Shown piece after piece: positions 8,810-17,144 of a stretch of 64,000 bases of DNA. The DNA comes from Methylobacterium sp. SyP6R (GTDB lineage Bacteria > Pseudomonadota > Alphaproteobacteria > Rhizobiales > Beijerinckiaceae): the NCBI RefSeq assembly GCF_019216885.1, contig NZ_JAAQRC020000001.1, forward strand, positions 3,782,501 through 3,846,500, read 5' to 3'. Both the position numbers and the translations under genes were made by a program. How positions within the stretch are numbered: position 1 is the stretch's first letter; each line of letters starts with the position of its first letter. Below the pieces are notes generated by a model, which was given only the letters and a program-made list of their open reading frames with translations, was not told where the DNA came from and made no database searches.

Positions 8810-11671
8810 TCAGGCAGCGCTGCGGGAGGCCGCGTCGCGCGGGGCCGCGAGGGTGTCGCGGAGACCGGCAGTCGTGGCGAGGTCGAGGGGATTCATGCGG
8901 CGCGGCGGCGCGATCGGGACCGGGGCGGCTCCGGTGCCGGCGAGCGCCCGGATGCTCTCGGCCCATTCCGTCGGGTCGAGCGCGCCGGGAGCCGAGGCCT
9001 CGCCGGAGGCGGGCGCGGCGGCGAGGAGGTCGCAGATCGCCATCCGCCAGACCGCCTCGTCGACCGGAGCCGCGGATACGGGGGCGACCGGGGGATTGAC
9101 CGGCGCCTCGACCCGGACCGGCACCGGAGCGGGAGTCGGCGCGCGCAGGACGACCATGGGGGGCTCCGAGGACACGTCCGAGGTCGTTTCGACGGGAGCG
9201 TCCGGAAGTGCTTCCAGGGCGGCCTTCAGGAGGGCCTTCGAGGGGACCTCCACCGGAGGCGCGGCGGCGACCGGCACGGGCAAGGCGGCGGCGGGGCCAG
9301 GCATCGCGGGGGCAGGCATGGCGGGGGCAGGCATGGCGGGGGTCTGCGCGACGCTCGGCCGCTCGCGGGCGATCTCGTCGGCGAGGATCACCTGCGGGGC
9401 CGGCTCGGCGGCGGGCCGAAGCGGCAGCGCGGCGGCCTCCGGAATCCCGGCCAGGATCCCGGGCAAGATCCCAGGCAGGATCCCGGGCAGGCTGTCGATC
9501 GCGAGAGCCGTCGTCTCCGGCGCGGGCGCCGGCAGGACCGAGCGGCGCGACCTGCCGACATAGGACAGGGCCCGCGCCGGCTCGGCGATGCCCCAGGCGA
9601 GGAAGCGCAAGCTGCCGGTGACGAGGTCGCGGTGGCGCCGGCGGCCCGCGAGAAAGGCGCGCAGGGCGCCGGCATCGCCGTACATCAGCCCCGCCACGGT
9701 GTGGTACTGCGCAGGCGCGAGGGGCGCGAAGGCGACGACCCGCAGGTCCGGCGCCGGTGCAGCCCGGAGGGTGAAGCGCAAGGCCGGTCCCGCCGCGGCG
9801 TGCAGGAGGCCGCCCTCCGCCATCGCCGGCCAGGGCGCGCCGTCGGTCCGGCGCAGGGTCGCGGCCTCGGCGCTCATCCGCTCGATCGTCACGGGGATCC
9901 GAACGGATCCTTGCCCATCCCCGATCGCCGCCAGGGCCGGCCGGCCGACCGGCAGGCTCGGGACGCGCTCGTCCTGGCGCCGCTCGGCGACGACGCCGAG
10001 GCCGACGCCGGCGATCACCAGGTTGAACCCGCACCACAGCCCGACGACCAGCATCAGGCCGGTGACGCCGGGCTCGTAGAGGTAGCGCCACGCCGCCATG
10101 CCGCAGCCGGCCGCGAGGGCTGCGAAGATCGCGAAGAACGGCCAGGCCAGGGCGGAGAGGTGGTCGCGGTCGAGGCCGGCGCCCTTGGCGGTGACCGAGA
10201 AGCTCGGGCGCCGGGGCGACAGGATCACCGAGGCGATCGAGCGGACGAGGAACACGCCCTGGACGTACTCGTAGAGTTCCGAGACGAACGGCCAGCGCAC
10301 GTGGCCGTACAGGTAGTTCTGAATCATCAGGTTGGCGACGATGTAGGTCGCCGTATAGGCCAGGGCCTCGTCCACCGACGAGACGAAGATCTTGACGTCG
10401 AAGAAGATGTGCAGGAGCGGCGCGAGCATGAAGATCAGCCGCGGCAGCGGGAAGAACCAGAACGTCATGCTCGACAGGTAGGCGAGCTTCTGGATCGGAC
10501 GCAAACCCCGCTTGGTCAGCGGGTTCTTGAGCATCAGGATCTGGATCATGCCCTGGCACCAGCGGCCGCGCTGGACGATGAAATCGGCCAGGCTCTCGGG
10601 CTGGAGTCCGGCGATCAGCGGCTGGCCGACATAAGCGCTGGTCCAGCCCTTGCCGTGCAGGTCGAGGGCGGTCTCGCAATCCTCCGTGATGGTGATGCCG
10701 GAAAATCCCCCGACGGCGTCGAGGGCCCGCCTCCGCAGCAGCGCCGCCGAGCCGCAGAAGAACGAGCCGTTCCACTTGTCGAGCCCGGTCTGGGTCACGC
10801 CGTAGAACATCTCGTTCTCGGACGGCATGCGGGCGAAGGTGCGCAAGTTGCGCTCGATCGGGTCGGGATTGAGGAAGACGTGCGGGGTCTGGACCAGAAA
10901 GAGGTTCGGATCCTGCGCGAACAGCCCGATCGTCTCGGCGAGGAACGAGCGGAACGGTGCATGGTCGGCATCCAGCACCAGCACGATCTCGGCGCGCGAG
11001 GCGGAGAGCCCGTTGTTGAGGTTGCCGGCCTTGGCGTGCTCGTTGCGCGCGCGCGTCAGGTAGCGGGCGCCGAGTTCACGGCAGAGCGCCTGCAGCTCGG
11101 CCCGCCGGTCCTGGGCGGCCTTGGCCTTGGCGGGGTCCGGATCGGCGCATTTCTGGTCGGTGCCGCCGTCGTCGAGGAGCCAGATCGTGAGCTTGCCGGC
11201 CGGATAATCGAGGTTGAGCGCCGCCGCGAGGGTCACGGCCAGCAGTTCGGTCGGCTCGTTGTAGCTCGGGATCAGCACGTCGACGGCGGGCAGGTCCGCG
11301 GCGGGCGGCAGCGCGACGGGGGCGCGCACCAGGGGATCGGCATTGACCACCAGGCTGACCGCCAGGATCAGCACGCAGTAGAGCTCGGCGGCGAGCAGCA
11401 GCAGGCCGAAACCGAGGCCGACGGGATCGTCGAGGGACGGCAGCGTGCCGGTGAGGCGCCAGTAGACGTAGCGGATCACCACCAGGCTGCCGAGCGCCAG
11501 GAAGGCGAGGCGGGGCAGGCCGCGCCGCGGCGCCAGCAGCCACAGGGCGGCCATGCCGGCGCACGATGCGGCGCAAAGCCAGGTCTGCGCCTCCGGGCCG
11601 ACCGGCTGGACGAGGAACCCGATTGTGAGGAGGGCCGAGAGCCCCCAGGCGATCCAGCGCAAGGCGGCCAT
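8810..11671 (-). CDS. bcsA: Cellulose synthase catalytic subunit BcsA with degenerate PilZ motif
   Basis: A 953-residue UDP-glucose:beta-1,4-glucan synthase of the inner membrane. N-terminal helices are followed by the GT2 domain: DDG at 167-169, DxD at 234-236, TED at 329-331 and QRGRW at 367-371. More membrane helices follow, then the gating-loop motif FSVTAKG at 491-497. The C-terminal PilZ domain has RxxxR (R565-R569), but the usual DxSxxG appears as R598-M-S600-A-E-A603, so the Asp and the Gly are lost. From about residue 710 there is a 240-residue Ala/Pro-rich tail with short repeats (PGIL and PAMPA units) absent from enteric BcsA. The start is 1 nt after the bcsS stop. Catalysis looks intact; classical c-di-GMP activation is doubtful. 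Confidence 0.95.
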   Translation of the reverse strand: MAALRWIAWGLSALLTIGFLVQPVGPEAQTWLCAASCAGMAALWLLAPRRGLPRLAFLALGSLVVIRYVYWRLTGTLPSLDDPVGLGFGLLLLAAELYCVLILAVSLVVNADPLVRAPVALPPAADLPAVDVLIPSYNEPTELLAVTLAAALNLDYPAGKLTIWLLDDGGTDQKCADPDPAKAKAAQDRRAELQALCRELGARYLTRARNEHAKAGNLNNGLSASRAEIVLVLDADHAPFRSFLAETIGLFAQDPNLFLVQTPHVFLNPDPIERNLRTFARMPSENEMFYGVTQTGLDKWNGSFFCGSAALLRRRALDAVGGFSGITITEDCETALDLHGKGWTSAYVGQPLIAGLQPESLADFIVQRGRWCQGMIQILMLKNPLTKRGLRPIQKLAYLSSMTFWFFPLPRLIFMLAPLLHIFFDVKIFVSSVDEALAYTATYIVANLMIQNYLYGHVRWPFVSELYEYVQGVFLVRSIASVILSPRRPSFSVTAKGAGLDRDHLSALAWPFFAIFAALAAGCGMAAWRYLYEPGVTGLMLVVGLWCGFNLVIAGVGLGVVAERRQDERVPSLPVGRPALAAIGDGQGSVRIPVTIERMSAEAATLRRTDGAPWPAMAEGGLLHAAAGPALRFTLRAAPAPDLRVVAFAPLAPAQYHTVAGLMYGDAGALRAFLAGRRRHRDLVTGSLRFLAWGIAEPARALSYVGRSRRSVLPAPAPETTALAIDSLPGILPGILPGILAGIPEAAALPLRPAAEPAPQVILADEIARERPSVAQTPAMPAPAMPAPAMPGPAAALPVPVAAAPPVEVPSKALLKAALEALPDAPVETTSDVSSEPPMVVLRAPTPAPVPVRVEAPVNPPVAPVSAAPVDEAVWRMAICDLLAAAPASGEASAPGALDPTEWAESIRALAGTGAAPVPIAPPRRMNPLDLATTAGLRDTLAAPRDAASRSAA

Positions 11672-11672
11672 C

Positions 11673-12428
11673 TCAAAAACCCGCCCGCATGTCGACCGTG
11701 GTGTAGAGGCCGCCCTTGCGGGTCTGGTCGTGCAGGTAGCCGGCGGCGACGCCGAACTGGAGCGCGCCGAACTGGAACCCGCTCCAATGGGCGCCGATCC
11801 GCCATTGCCGGTAGTAATCGTCGCCCAGCAGCGCGACCTCGGGCCCGAGGAACCCGCCCATCACCGCGACGCCGCCGCGCAGGCGGCCGTAATAGGCGTT
11901 GAAGGTGCTGGAATAGGTGCCGGTGGCGTGCACCATCGTGCCGGGGGTCGGCCGGGCATAGAGGTCGAGGGCGGCCTTGAGGCCGCCGGCGTTGCGCACG
12001 CTCGCCTCGAGCCCCGGCACCTCGTTGCGGCGCACGTTGAGGCCGACGAAGGCCGACAACACCGCCTCCGGCCAGACCCAGCCGTAGCCGAGCATCGCCG
12101 CGACCTCCGCCTGCTGGCCGAGCCCGTTTCCGGCCCGGTACGAGCCGATCGTCGTGTCCGCCCGCAGGCGCAGGCCGCTGGCGAGGAGGGTGCCGGACGG
12201 CGCCGCGGTCGCGGTGGCGCCGGCGAATTGCGAGCCTTGAGAACTCACGGTCGCCGAGGTGTCGACAGAGACGATCCAGGCCTCCTGCGGGCTCGCCGGC
12301 TCGGTGCCGGTATACCAGTCGGCCGCGAACGCCGGCCGGCCGGACACCGCCAGGACGAGACAGCATCCGGAGAGGACGCGCGGAAACGGGCCGCGCCGGT
12401 GAACGACGCGGGCGAGATTGCGGTGCAT
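11673..12428 (-). CDS. bcsS: Cellulose biosynthesis protein BcsS
   Basis: A 251-residue protein, the first gene of the bcs run. A signal peptide ends near AFAADW at residue 36. The mature part alternates short amphipathic segments with Gly/aromatic residues (LGYGWVWPEAVLSAFVGL, FGALQFGVAAGYLHD) and ends in a terminal Phe (TTVDMRAGF), the usual signature of outer-membrane beta-barrels. It matches the BcsS family seen beside bcsA in Methylobacterium and rhizobia. An outer-membrane role in glucan export is inferred, since no full-length BcsC is encoded nearby. The family's biochemical function is not known. Confidence 0.8.
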   Translation of the reverse strand: MHRNLARVVHRRGPFPRVLSGCCLVLAVSGRPAFAADWYTGTEPASPQEAWIVSVDTSATVSSQGSQFAGATATAAPSGTLLASGLRLRADTTIGSYRAGNGLGQQAEVAAMLGYGWVWPEAVLSAFVGLNVRRNEVPGLEASVRNAGGLKAALDLYARPTPGTMVHATGTYSSTFNAYYGRLRGGVAVMGGFLGPEVALLGDDYYRQWRIGAHWSGFQFGALQFGVAAGYLHDQTRKGGLYTTVDMRAGF

Positions 12429-13086
12429 GTCGATACGCTACCTGACCCAGCAACACGGGCAGGATCGGGCCCGCATCCTTAAGCGGACCTTGCCGGAACG
12501 GGCGGCATCCCGTGCGATTAAGTCTTACGTCCTTCAGGACGATTTTCGCTGGAACAGACTTGCCGGAGGGCCCGTCAAGCCCGCCGGCGACCCGTGTCCA
12601 CAAGCGCGCCGGGATAGGCGGGGGCCGCGGTGGACGCGATTTCCGCTGGCCTTCGCAGCGTTCCGGACAATCGCGAGATCCCACCTCGCGTATGCTTGAT
12701 CGTATTCACACGTCCACGCCCTGGTGCTTTCCCCCTCAGTGAGTGGAGTCCCCTCGATGAGGCAGCGCGCCTCTCCTCCCCAGGCGATCCCGGGCTTGCC
12801 CGGTATCGCTGCAAGTTGTGGGGAGGAGTTGGAGGTGGGGGTGGTGCCGGATGAAGCTCGCGCTCTACGCGGCACCACCCCCACCCCTGCCCCTCCCCAC
12901 AAGGGGGAGGGGAAGGCGCTCGCCTTTACAAGGAGTTGGCCTTCAGAGGCGAAGTGTGCGTCCGCCCTCTGATTTAACCGCGGGGAGCGGCGCTTTATTT
13001 CCGAGTCGTGTCTCCGGAGACGACCTGATCTTCGCGGAGCCGGTTCAGGCCGCCGGGATCGACCGGGCCCCTCCCCGCCCCCTGCC
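12429..13086. other. Intergenic region upstream of the bcs operon
   Basis: 658 bp between the hybrid kinase gene and bcsS, both on the minus strand. It must contain the bcsS promoter, but no convincing -35/-10 pair was found. Its middle is occupied by a palindromic element (12815-12915). No ORF here has coding character. Confidence 0.6.
12815..12915. repeat. Palindromic repeat, family B copy 1
   Basis: An imperfect long inverted repeat: a left arm rich in GGTGGGGGTGGTGCCG pairs with CGGCACCACCCCCACC on the right, followed by the tag CTCCCCACAAGGGGGAGGGG. A second copy, almost identical in arms and tag, lies at 54523-54635. The transcript would fold into a stable hairpin on either strand. Confidence 0.8.
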
Positions 13087-15879
13087 CTAAGCCGTCCGGC
13101 CGAGGCTGGCCGGTGCAGGGGGAGCCTCCTCCAGCCCGGCGATCAGGCGACGGGTCTCGAAGGCCGCCGCGGTGCACCGGGCCCGAGCCCGAGCGAGCGT
13201 CATCGGGAAGGCGGAGGGATCGCGCGCGACCTCGTCCTCGGTGCAGGCCTCGAGTTCGGCGCAGGCCCGGGACAGGGCGGCGAAGCCGAGCATGCCCGCC
13301 GCCGAGACGAGGCCGTGGGCCTCGAAGCGCAGCCGCCCCCGGCCGGCGGCTTCCGTCCCCTCCCCGGCGAGCGCCCCGGTGACCTGCTCGGCGAGGTGGC
13401 CCAGCAGGCGGCGCACCGCTTCCGGCGGCAGGAAGGCGCACACGCCGTCATAGAGCGCCTGGTCGAGCAGGGCCGGCTCGTCCTCGGCGGGCGGCGCGCG
13501 ATCGAGCCAGCGGGCGAGGAGCGCGGTGAGCTCGGCCGGCGCGAAGGGCTTGCCGAGATGGTCGTCCATCCCGGCCGCGCGAAACGACTGGACCTGGTCC
13601 GGCAGGACGTTGGCGGTCATGGCGATCACCGGCACCCGCCCGGCCTGACCGGGCAGGCAGCGGATCAGCCGGGTCGCCATGGTGCCGTCGAGGCCCGGCA
13701 TCTGCACGTCCATCAGCACGAGGTCGTAGGCCCCGGCCTCGACCGCCCGCACCGCCTGGAACCCGTCGGTGGCGACGTCGACGCTGTGGCCGGCCTTGCG
13801 CAGCATCAGGCAGGCCAGTTCCCGGTTCACCTCGATATCCTCGACGAGGAGGATGCGGCCGGTGCGGCTCGGCTGGGCGGCGGCGCGGGCCTCCGGCGGC
13901 GCCTGGTCCTCGGCGCGGGGCAGGGTCAGGGTGAACCAGAAGGTGGCGCCGCGGCCGGCCTGCGAGATCACCCCGATCTCGCCGCCCATCGCCTCGACGA
14001 GGCGGCGGCTGATGGCGAGCCCGAGGCCGGTGCCGCCGTAATCGCGGCGGATCGAGCTGTCGACCTGCGAGAAGCGCTCGAACAGCCGGCTCTGCTTGTC
14101 GGCCGGGATGCCGATGCCGGTATCGGCGACGGAGAAGCGGATCCGCTCGCCGGCCCGGCCGCTGCCCTCGTGGCGCAAGGACAGGGCGACGCTGCCGCGG
14201 GGGGTGAACTTCACCGCGTTGTTGAGGAGGTTGAGGAGGATCTGGCGCAGGCGCGCCTCGTCGCCGACGAGGCGGCGCGGCAGGCTCGCATCGATGGCGC
14301 TCGTCACGTCGAGCGTCTTCTCGGCCGCCGCCGCCCCGACCACGCCGAGGCAGCCCTCCGCCAGGGCCTCGATCGCGAAGGGCTCGCCGCGCAAGGCGAC
14401 CGCCCCGGCCTCGACGGAGGAGAAATCGAGGATGTCGTTGACGAGCGTGAGCAGCCCCCCGGCCGAGGCGCGGGCAAGCCCCGCATAGCGCCGCAGCTCC
14501 GGCTCCAGACCGTCGGCCTGCGCCAGCAGGCCGGTGAAGCCGATGACCGCGTTCAACGGCGTGCGGATCTCGTGGCTCATCGCCGAGAGGAAATCGGTCT
14601 TGGCGGCGTTCGCCCGCTCGGCGGCGGCCTTCGCGGCCTCGGCGGCCGCCTTGGCGGCGACGAGCCCGGCCTCGGCATCCTTGCGGGCCGAGATGTCGAG
14701 GTTGAGGCCGGTCACCCGCAGGGCCCGGCCGTCCCGGTCGTGGCAGAGCCGGCCGATCGCCTGGATCCAGCGCTGGCCGCCATCGGGCAGCCGGACCCGG
14801 AACGCGACGTCGAAGGTGCCGCCGCCGACGATCGCCCCGCGGAGCGCCGCGAGCGCCGGCTTGCGGTCTCCCGGCGTGAGCCGCCGCAGCCAGGCGCCGA
14901 GCGCGATCACCGCCGGGCGGTCGCCGGGCAGGCCGTGCAGCCGCGCGCTCTCCGGCGCCAGCGTCACCTCGCGGGTGACGAGGTCGAGGTCGAACAAGCC
15001 CGCCCCCGCGGCCTCCTGGGCGAGGCGCAGGAGGTCGCCGGTCTCCTCCAGCGCCTTGCGGGCGGCCAGGATCTCGTCGATGTCGAGGGCCGAGCCGAGC
15101 CAGCCGAGGAGCGCATCGTCCTTGCGCAGGGGCTGGAACGAGAGCTGGTGCCAGCGATAGGCGCCGTCGCGGTCGCGCAGGCGCCCCTGTGCCTCGCCGC
15201 TGCCGCCCTCGGCCGGAACCCCCTGGAGGGCCGCCTCGATCCGCGGCCGGTCGTCCGGGTGGTAGCGCTCCTGCCGCGCAGCCCGCCCATGGCCGATCGC
15301 GCCGAAATAGCGCTCGAAGGCCGGGTTGGCATAGACCGTGTCGCCGGTATCGGTGCGCTCCATCCAGACGAGCTGGGGCAGCGTATCGGCGAGCGCCCGG
15401 TAATGCGCCCGGCTCGCGCGGAGCGAGGCTTCCGCGTCGTGGCGCGCGGCCGCGTCGCGGATCGACGCGATGTAGGGCGGTCCTTGCGCCGACAGCTGGG
15501 TCTCGACCCAGATCCAGCGCCCGTCGGCATGGGACAGGCGGTGCACCAGGGCGCCGCCGCCGGCGAGCAGGGCCGCCACACCGGCCCGGTCTTCGGGATG
15601 GACCAGTTCCGCCAGGGCGAGGCCCGCGAGCGTCTCGGGCGCGCGGCCCGTCAGCGCCCGGCTCGCCGGGGAGGCGGAGACGAGCCGGCCCGCGCCGTCG
15701 ATCTCGGCGACGAGGTCCGGGCACCCGGCGAGCCGCCGCCCCGCCGCCCCGCACCCGAACAACCGCGCCAGGGCGGAGCGCCAGCCGGACCGCGCCCCGC
15801 TCACGGTGCGATGCCCCGAACCGTGCTCGCCACGGCCGTCCTGCCCGCGAGTTTCCTGCCCCCGAGTGTCACGCCGCAA
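13087..15879 (-). CDS. Hybrid sensor histidine kinase (PAS-PAS-PAS-HisKA-HATPase-REC-Hpt)
   Basis: A 930-residue soluble-looking hybrid kinase. Three PAS-like segments lie at about 50-150, 155-270 and 285-400. A coiled coil of Ala-rich helix leads to HisKA with H436 in SHEIRTPLN, then the ATPase domain (NAVKFT, DTGIGI, GGTGLGLAI; 540-655). The receiver has D724 in LMDVQMPG and K777 in GKPF. The Hpt domain has H855 in FEAHGLVSAAGMLGF. It thus holds all parts of a phosphorelay. The start is uncertain: TTG at 15879 gives the longest form, and a GTG at 15804 (VSGARSG) would remove a hydrophilic stretch of 25 residues. It lies upstream of the bcs operon on the same strand, 658 bp away, and divergent from a PilZ gene, so control of cellulose or attachment is plausible but unproven. 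Confidence 0.9.
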   Translation of the reverse strand: MRRDTRGQETRGQDGRGEHGSGHRTVSGARSGWRSALARLFGCGAAGRRLAGCPDLVAEIDGAGRLVSASPASRALTGRAPETLAGLALAELVHPEDRAGVAALLAGGGALVHRLSHADGRWIWVETQLSAQGPPYIASIRDAAARHDAEASLRASRAHYRALADTLPQLVWMERTDTGDTVYANPAFERYFGAIGHGRAARQERYHPDDRPRIEAALQGVPAEGGSGEAQGRLRDRDGAYRWHQLSFQPLRKDDALLGWLGSALDIDEILAARKALEETGDLLRLAQEAAGAGLFDLDLVTREVTLAPESARLHGLPGDRPAVIALGAWLRRLTPGDRKPALAALRGAIVGGGTFDVAFRVRLPDGGQRWIQAIGRLCHDRDGRALRVTGLNLDISARKDAEAGLVAAKAAAEAAKAAAERANAAKTDFLSAMSHEIRTPLNAVIGFTGLLAQADGLEPELRRYAGLARASAGGLLTLVNDILDFSSVEAGAVALRGEPFAIEALAEGCLGVVGAAAAEKTLDVTSAIDASLPRRLVGDEARLRQILLNLLNNAVKFTPRGSVALSLRHEGSGRAGERIRFSVADTGIGIPADKQSRLFERFSQVDSSIRRDYGGTGLGLAISRRLVEAMGGEIGVISQAGRGATFWFTLTLPRAEDQAPPEARAAAQPSRTGRILLVEDIEVNRELACLMLRKAGHSVDVATDGFQAVRAVEAGAYDLVLMDVQMPGLDGTMATRLIRCLPGQAGRVPVIAMTANVLPDQVQSFRAAGMDDHLGKPFAPAELTALLARWLDRAPPAEDEPALLDQALYDGVCAFLPPEAVRRLLGHLAEQVTGALAGEGTEAAGRGRLRFEAHGLVSAAGMLGFAALSRACAELEACTEDEVARDPSAFPMTLARARARCTAAAFETRRLIAGLEEAPPAPASLGRTA

Positions 15880-16018
15880 CGCCCCGCATATCCAAGACGA
15901 TCGTCTGTCCCCGCGCCGTGCGCCGCCCTCCGCGCACAGACAACCACCGGGTGCATGCCTGCATCGGGAGCCTTCGTCATGGTGTGAGCGGTCTCGAGGA
16001 AAGAACGAAAAATTGTCA

Positions 16019-16035
16019 GATGATAGTTAATCATC
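16019..16035. promoter_or_regulatory. Inverted repeat in kinase/PilZ divergent region
   Basis: GATGAT-AGTTA-ATCATC, 6-bp perfect arms in a locally AT-rich 200-bp divergent region (15880-16080) between the hybrid kinase and the PilZ gene. It is about 45 bp upstream of the PilZ ATG. It could be an operator; the factor is unknown. Confidence 0.4.
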
Positions 16036-16080
16036 AATTCATTAAACGGGACTTAACCTATCTCTGCGATCAAAACGGGC

Positions 16081-16473
16081 ATGAACCTCACGTCCCTCAC
16101 GCCACAGATCGGTTCGGCTTCCTCGGCGACGGCCATCGCCGCCGAGACGCAGCTCGGCAGCGAGCGGCGGCGCGACCGGCGCTTTCCCGTGACCCTGTCG
16201 GCGCGGCTGCGCCATGGCGGCCGGAGCCACCGCACCGAGATCCTGAACCTCAGCCGCGGCGGCCTGCTGCTGGCGCCGGTGGAGGCGGCGGCGCTCGTCC
16301 CGGGCGCCGTGATCCGGGTCGAGGCGGCGACGATCGGCGAGGTCGAGGCCCGCGTCGTCAGCCTGAGCGCACTCGGGATCCATGCGCGGGTCGGGGAGAC
16401 GCCCGAGCGCTTCCAGACCGCCCTGGTGCGCCTGGCGCGGCTGACCCGGATCTGGACGGCGCCGGGGATGTGA
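16081..16473 (+). CDS. Stand-alone PilZ domain protein
   Basis: A 130-residue protein made of a flexible N-terminus and one PilZ domain. Both halves of the c-di-GMP binding signature are present: RxxxR at R30-R34 (RRDRR) and N56-L-S58-R-G-G61. It is therefore expected to bind cyclic di-GMP. No output domain is attached, so it would act by protein contact. It is divergent from the hybrid kinase, and the bcs operon with its degenerate BcsA PilZ lies 3.7 kb away; acting on the cellulose machinery is a reasonable but untested idea. Confidence 0.88.
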   Translation: MNLTSLTPQIGSASSATAIAAETQLGSERRRDRRFPVTLSARLRHGGRSHRTEILNLSRGGLLLAPVEAAALVPGAVIRVEAATIGEVEARVVSLSALGIHARVGETPERFQTALVRLARLTRIWTAPGM

Positions 16474-17144
16474 GGGCGGCGTTCGGGAGGCTCTCGACGA
16501 TCCATCCCATCCGTGACCTGACCCTGAGAGCCGGGTTGCGCAGGATTTTCCCGCAAACCCTTGCGATGAATGGGATCCTCCCACCCGCTCATCTCGATCT
16601 GAGGTGCGACAGACGGGAGCCTCGAAGGAGGGCTCCAGGGATCATGGAGGCTTCTGGAGCCCTCCTGCGAGGTCAGTCGATCTTCGATCGTGTGCGATCT
16701 CCGATCGCCGACACCTCAGGACGGGGTGAAAGGCAGGATATCTCGTATTCGCTCTCGTTTCTCGGGAGATCAATCCGCTCAAACAGACCCTTAAATGCGC
16801 GGACTGGAATAAAAACATCCTCAGTCAACACAAGGGCTTTTGCCGAGCGCCGCTGAACAGTTCGGCATTAGCCAGCTGGAGCAGAACGGAAGCGGCCGAA
16901 ATCGGGGCTCATCGGTCACCGGAAGGCGCACTCGCGGAGGAGTGGCTTCACCGCCCCATGGGGCCGCCTCCATCCCGTCATTCGTCGAGATGCCGCTACG
17001 CCTCGACCCGAACGGGTGCCGGGGCGATCGTCGCGGCCCGTGTCATGGGTGGCGTCATGCCTCCCTCCATCGGTCTCAGCCCTCCCGGCGAAAGCGGGAG
17101 AGCTGCGAGTGAGGGTGATCCCGTCCGTGCCCGCCGTCAAGCGG
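16474..17144. other. Intergenic region with family A repeat
   Basis: 671 bp between the PilZ gene and the convergent glycosyltransferase gene. It holds a family A palindromic element (about 16570-16740) and its usual downstream tag CCGCTCAAACAG near 16777. No coding-like ORF or clear terminator was found in the remainder. Confidence 0.6.
16570..16740. repeat. Palindromic repeat, family A copy 1 (diverged)
   Basis: This copy has the family order: outer arm (ATCTGAGGTGCGAC), the inner arm CTCGAAGGAGGGCTCCAG, a loop containing GGATC, the inner arm complement CTGGAGCCCTCCT, GAGGTCAGTCGATC and the outer arm complement GACACCTCAGGA. It is more diverged than the copies at 21345, 21525, 46764, 46954 and 58529. 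Confidence 0.8.

Noticed and set aside
8564..11902. Plus-strand frame of over 1,100 codons opposite bcsA/bcsB
   Set aside because: Composition is Arg/Gly/Ala-rich and without domains, while the minus strand holds clear BcsA and BcsB.
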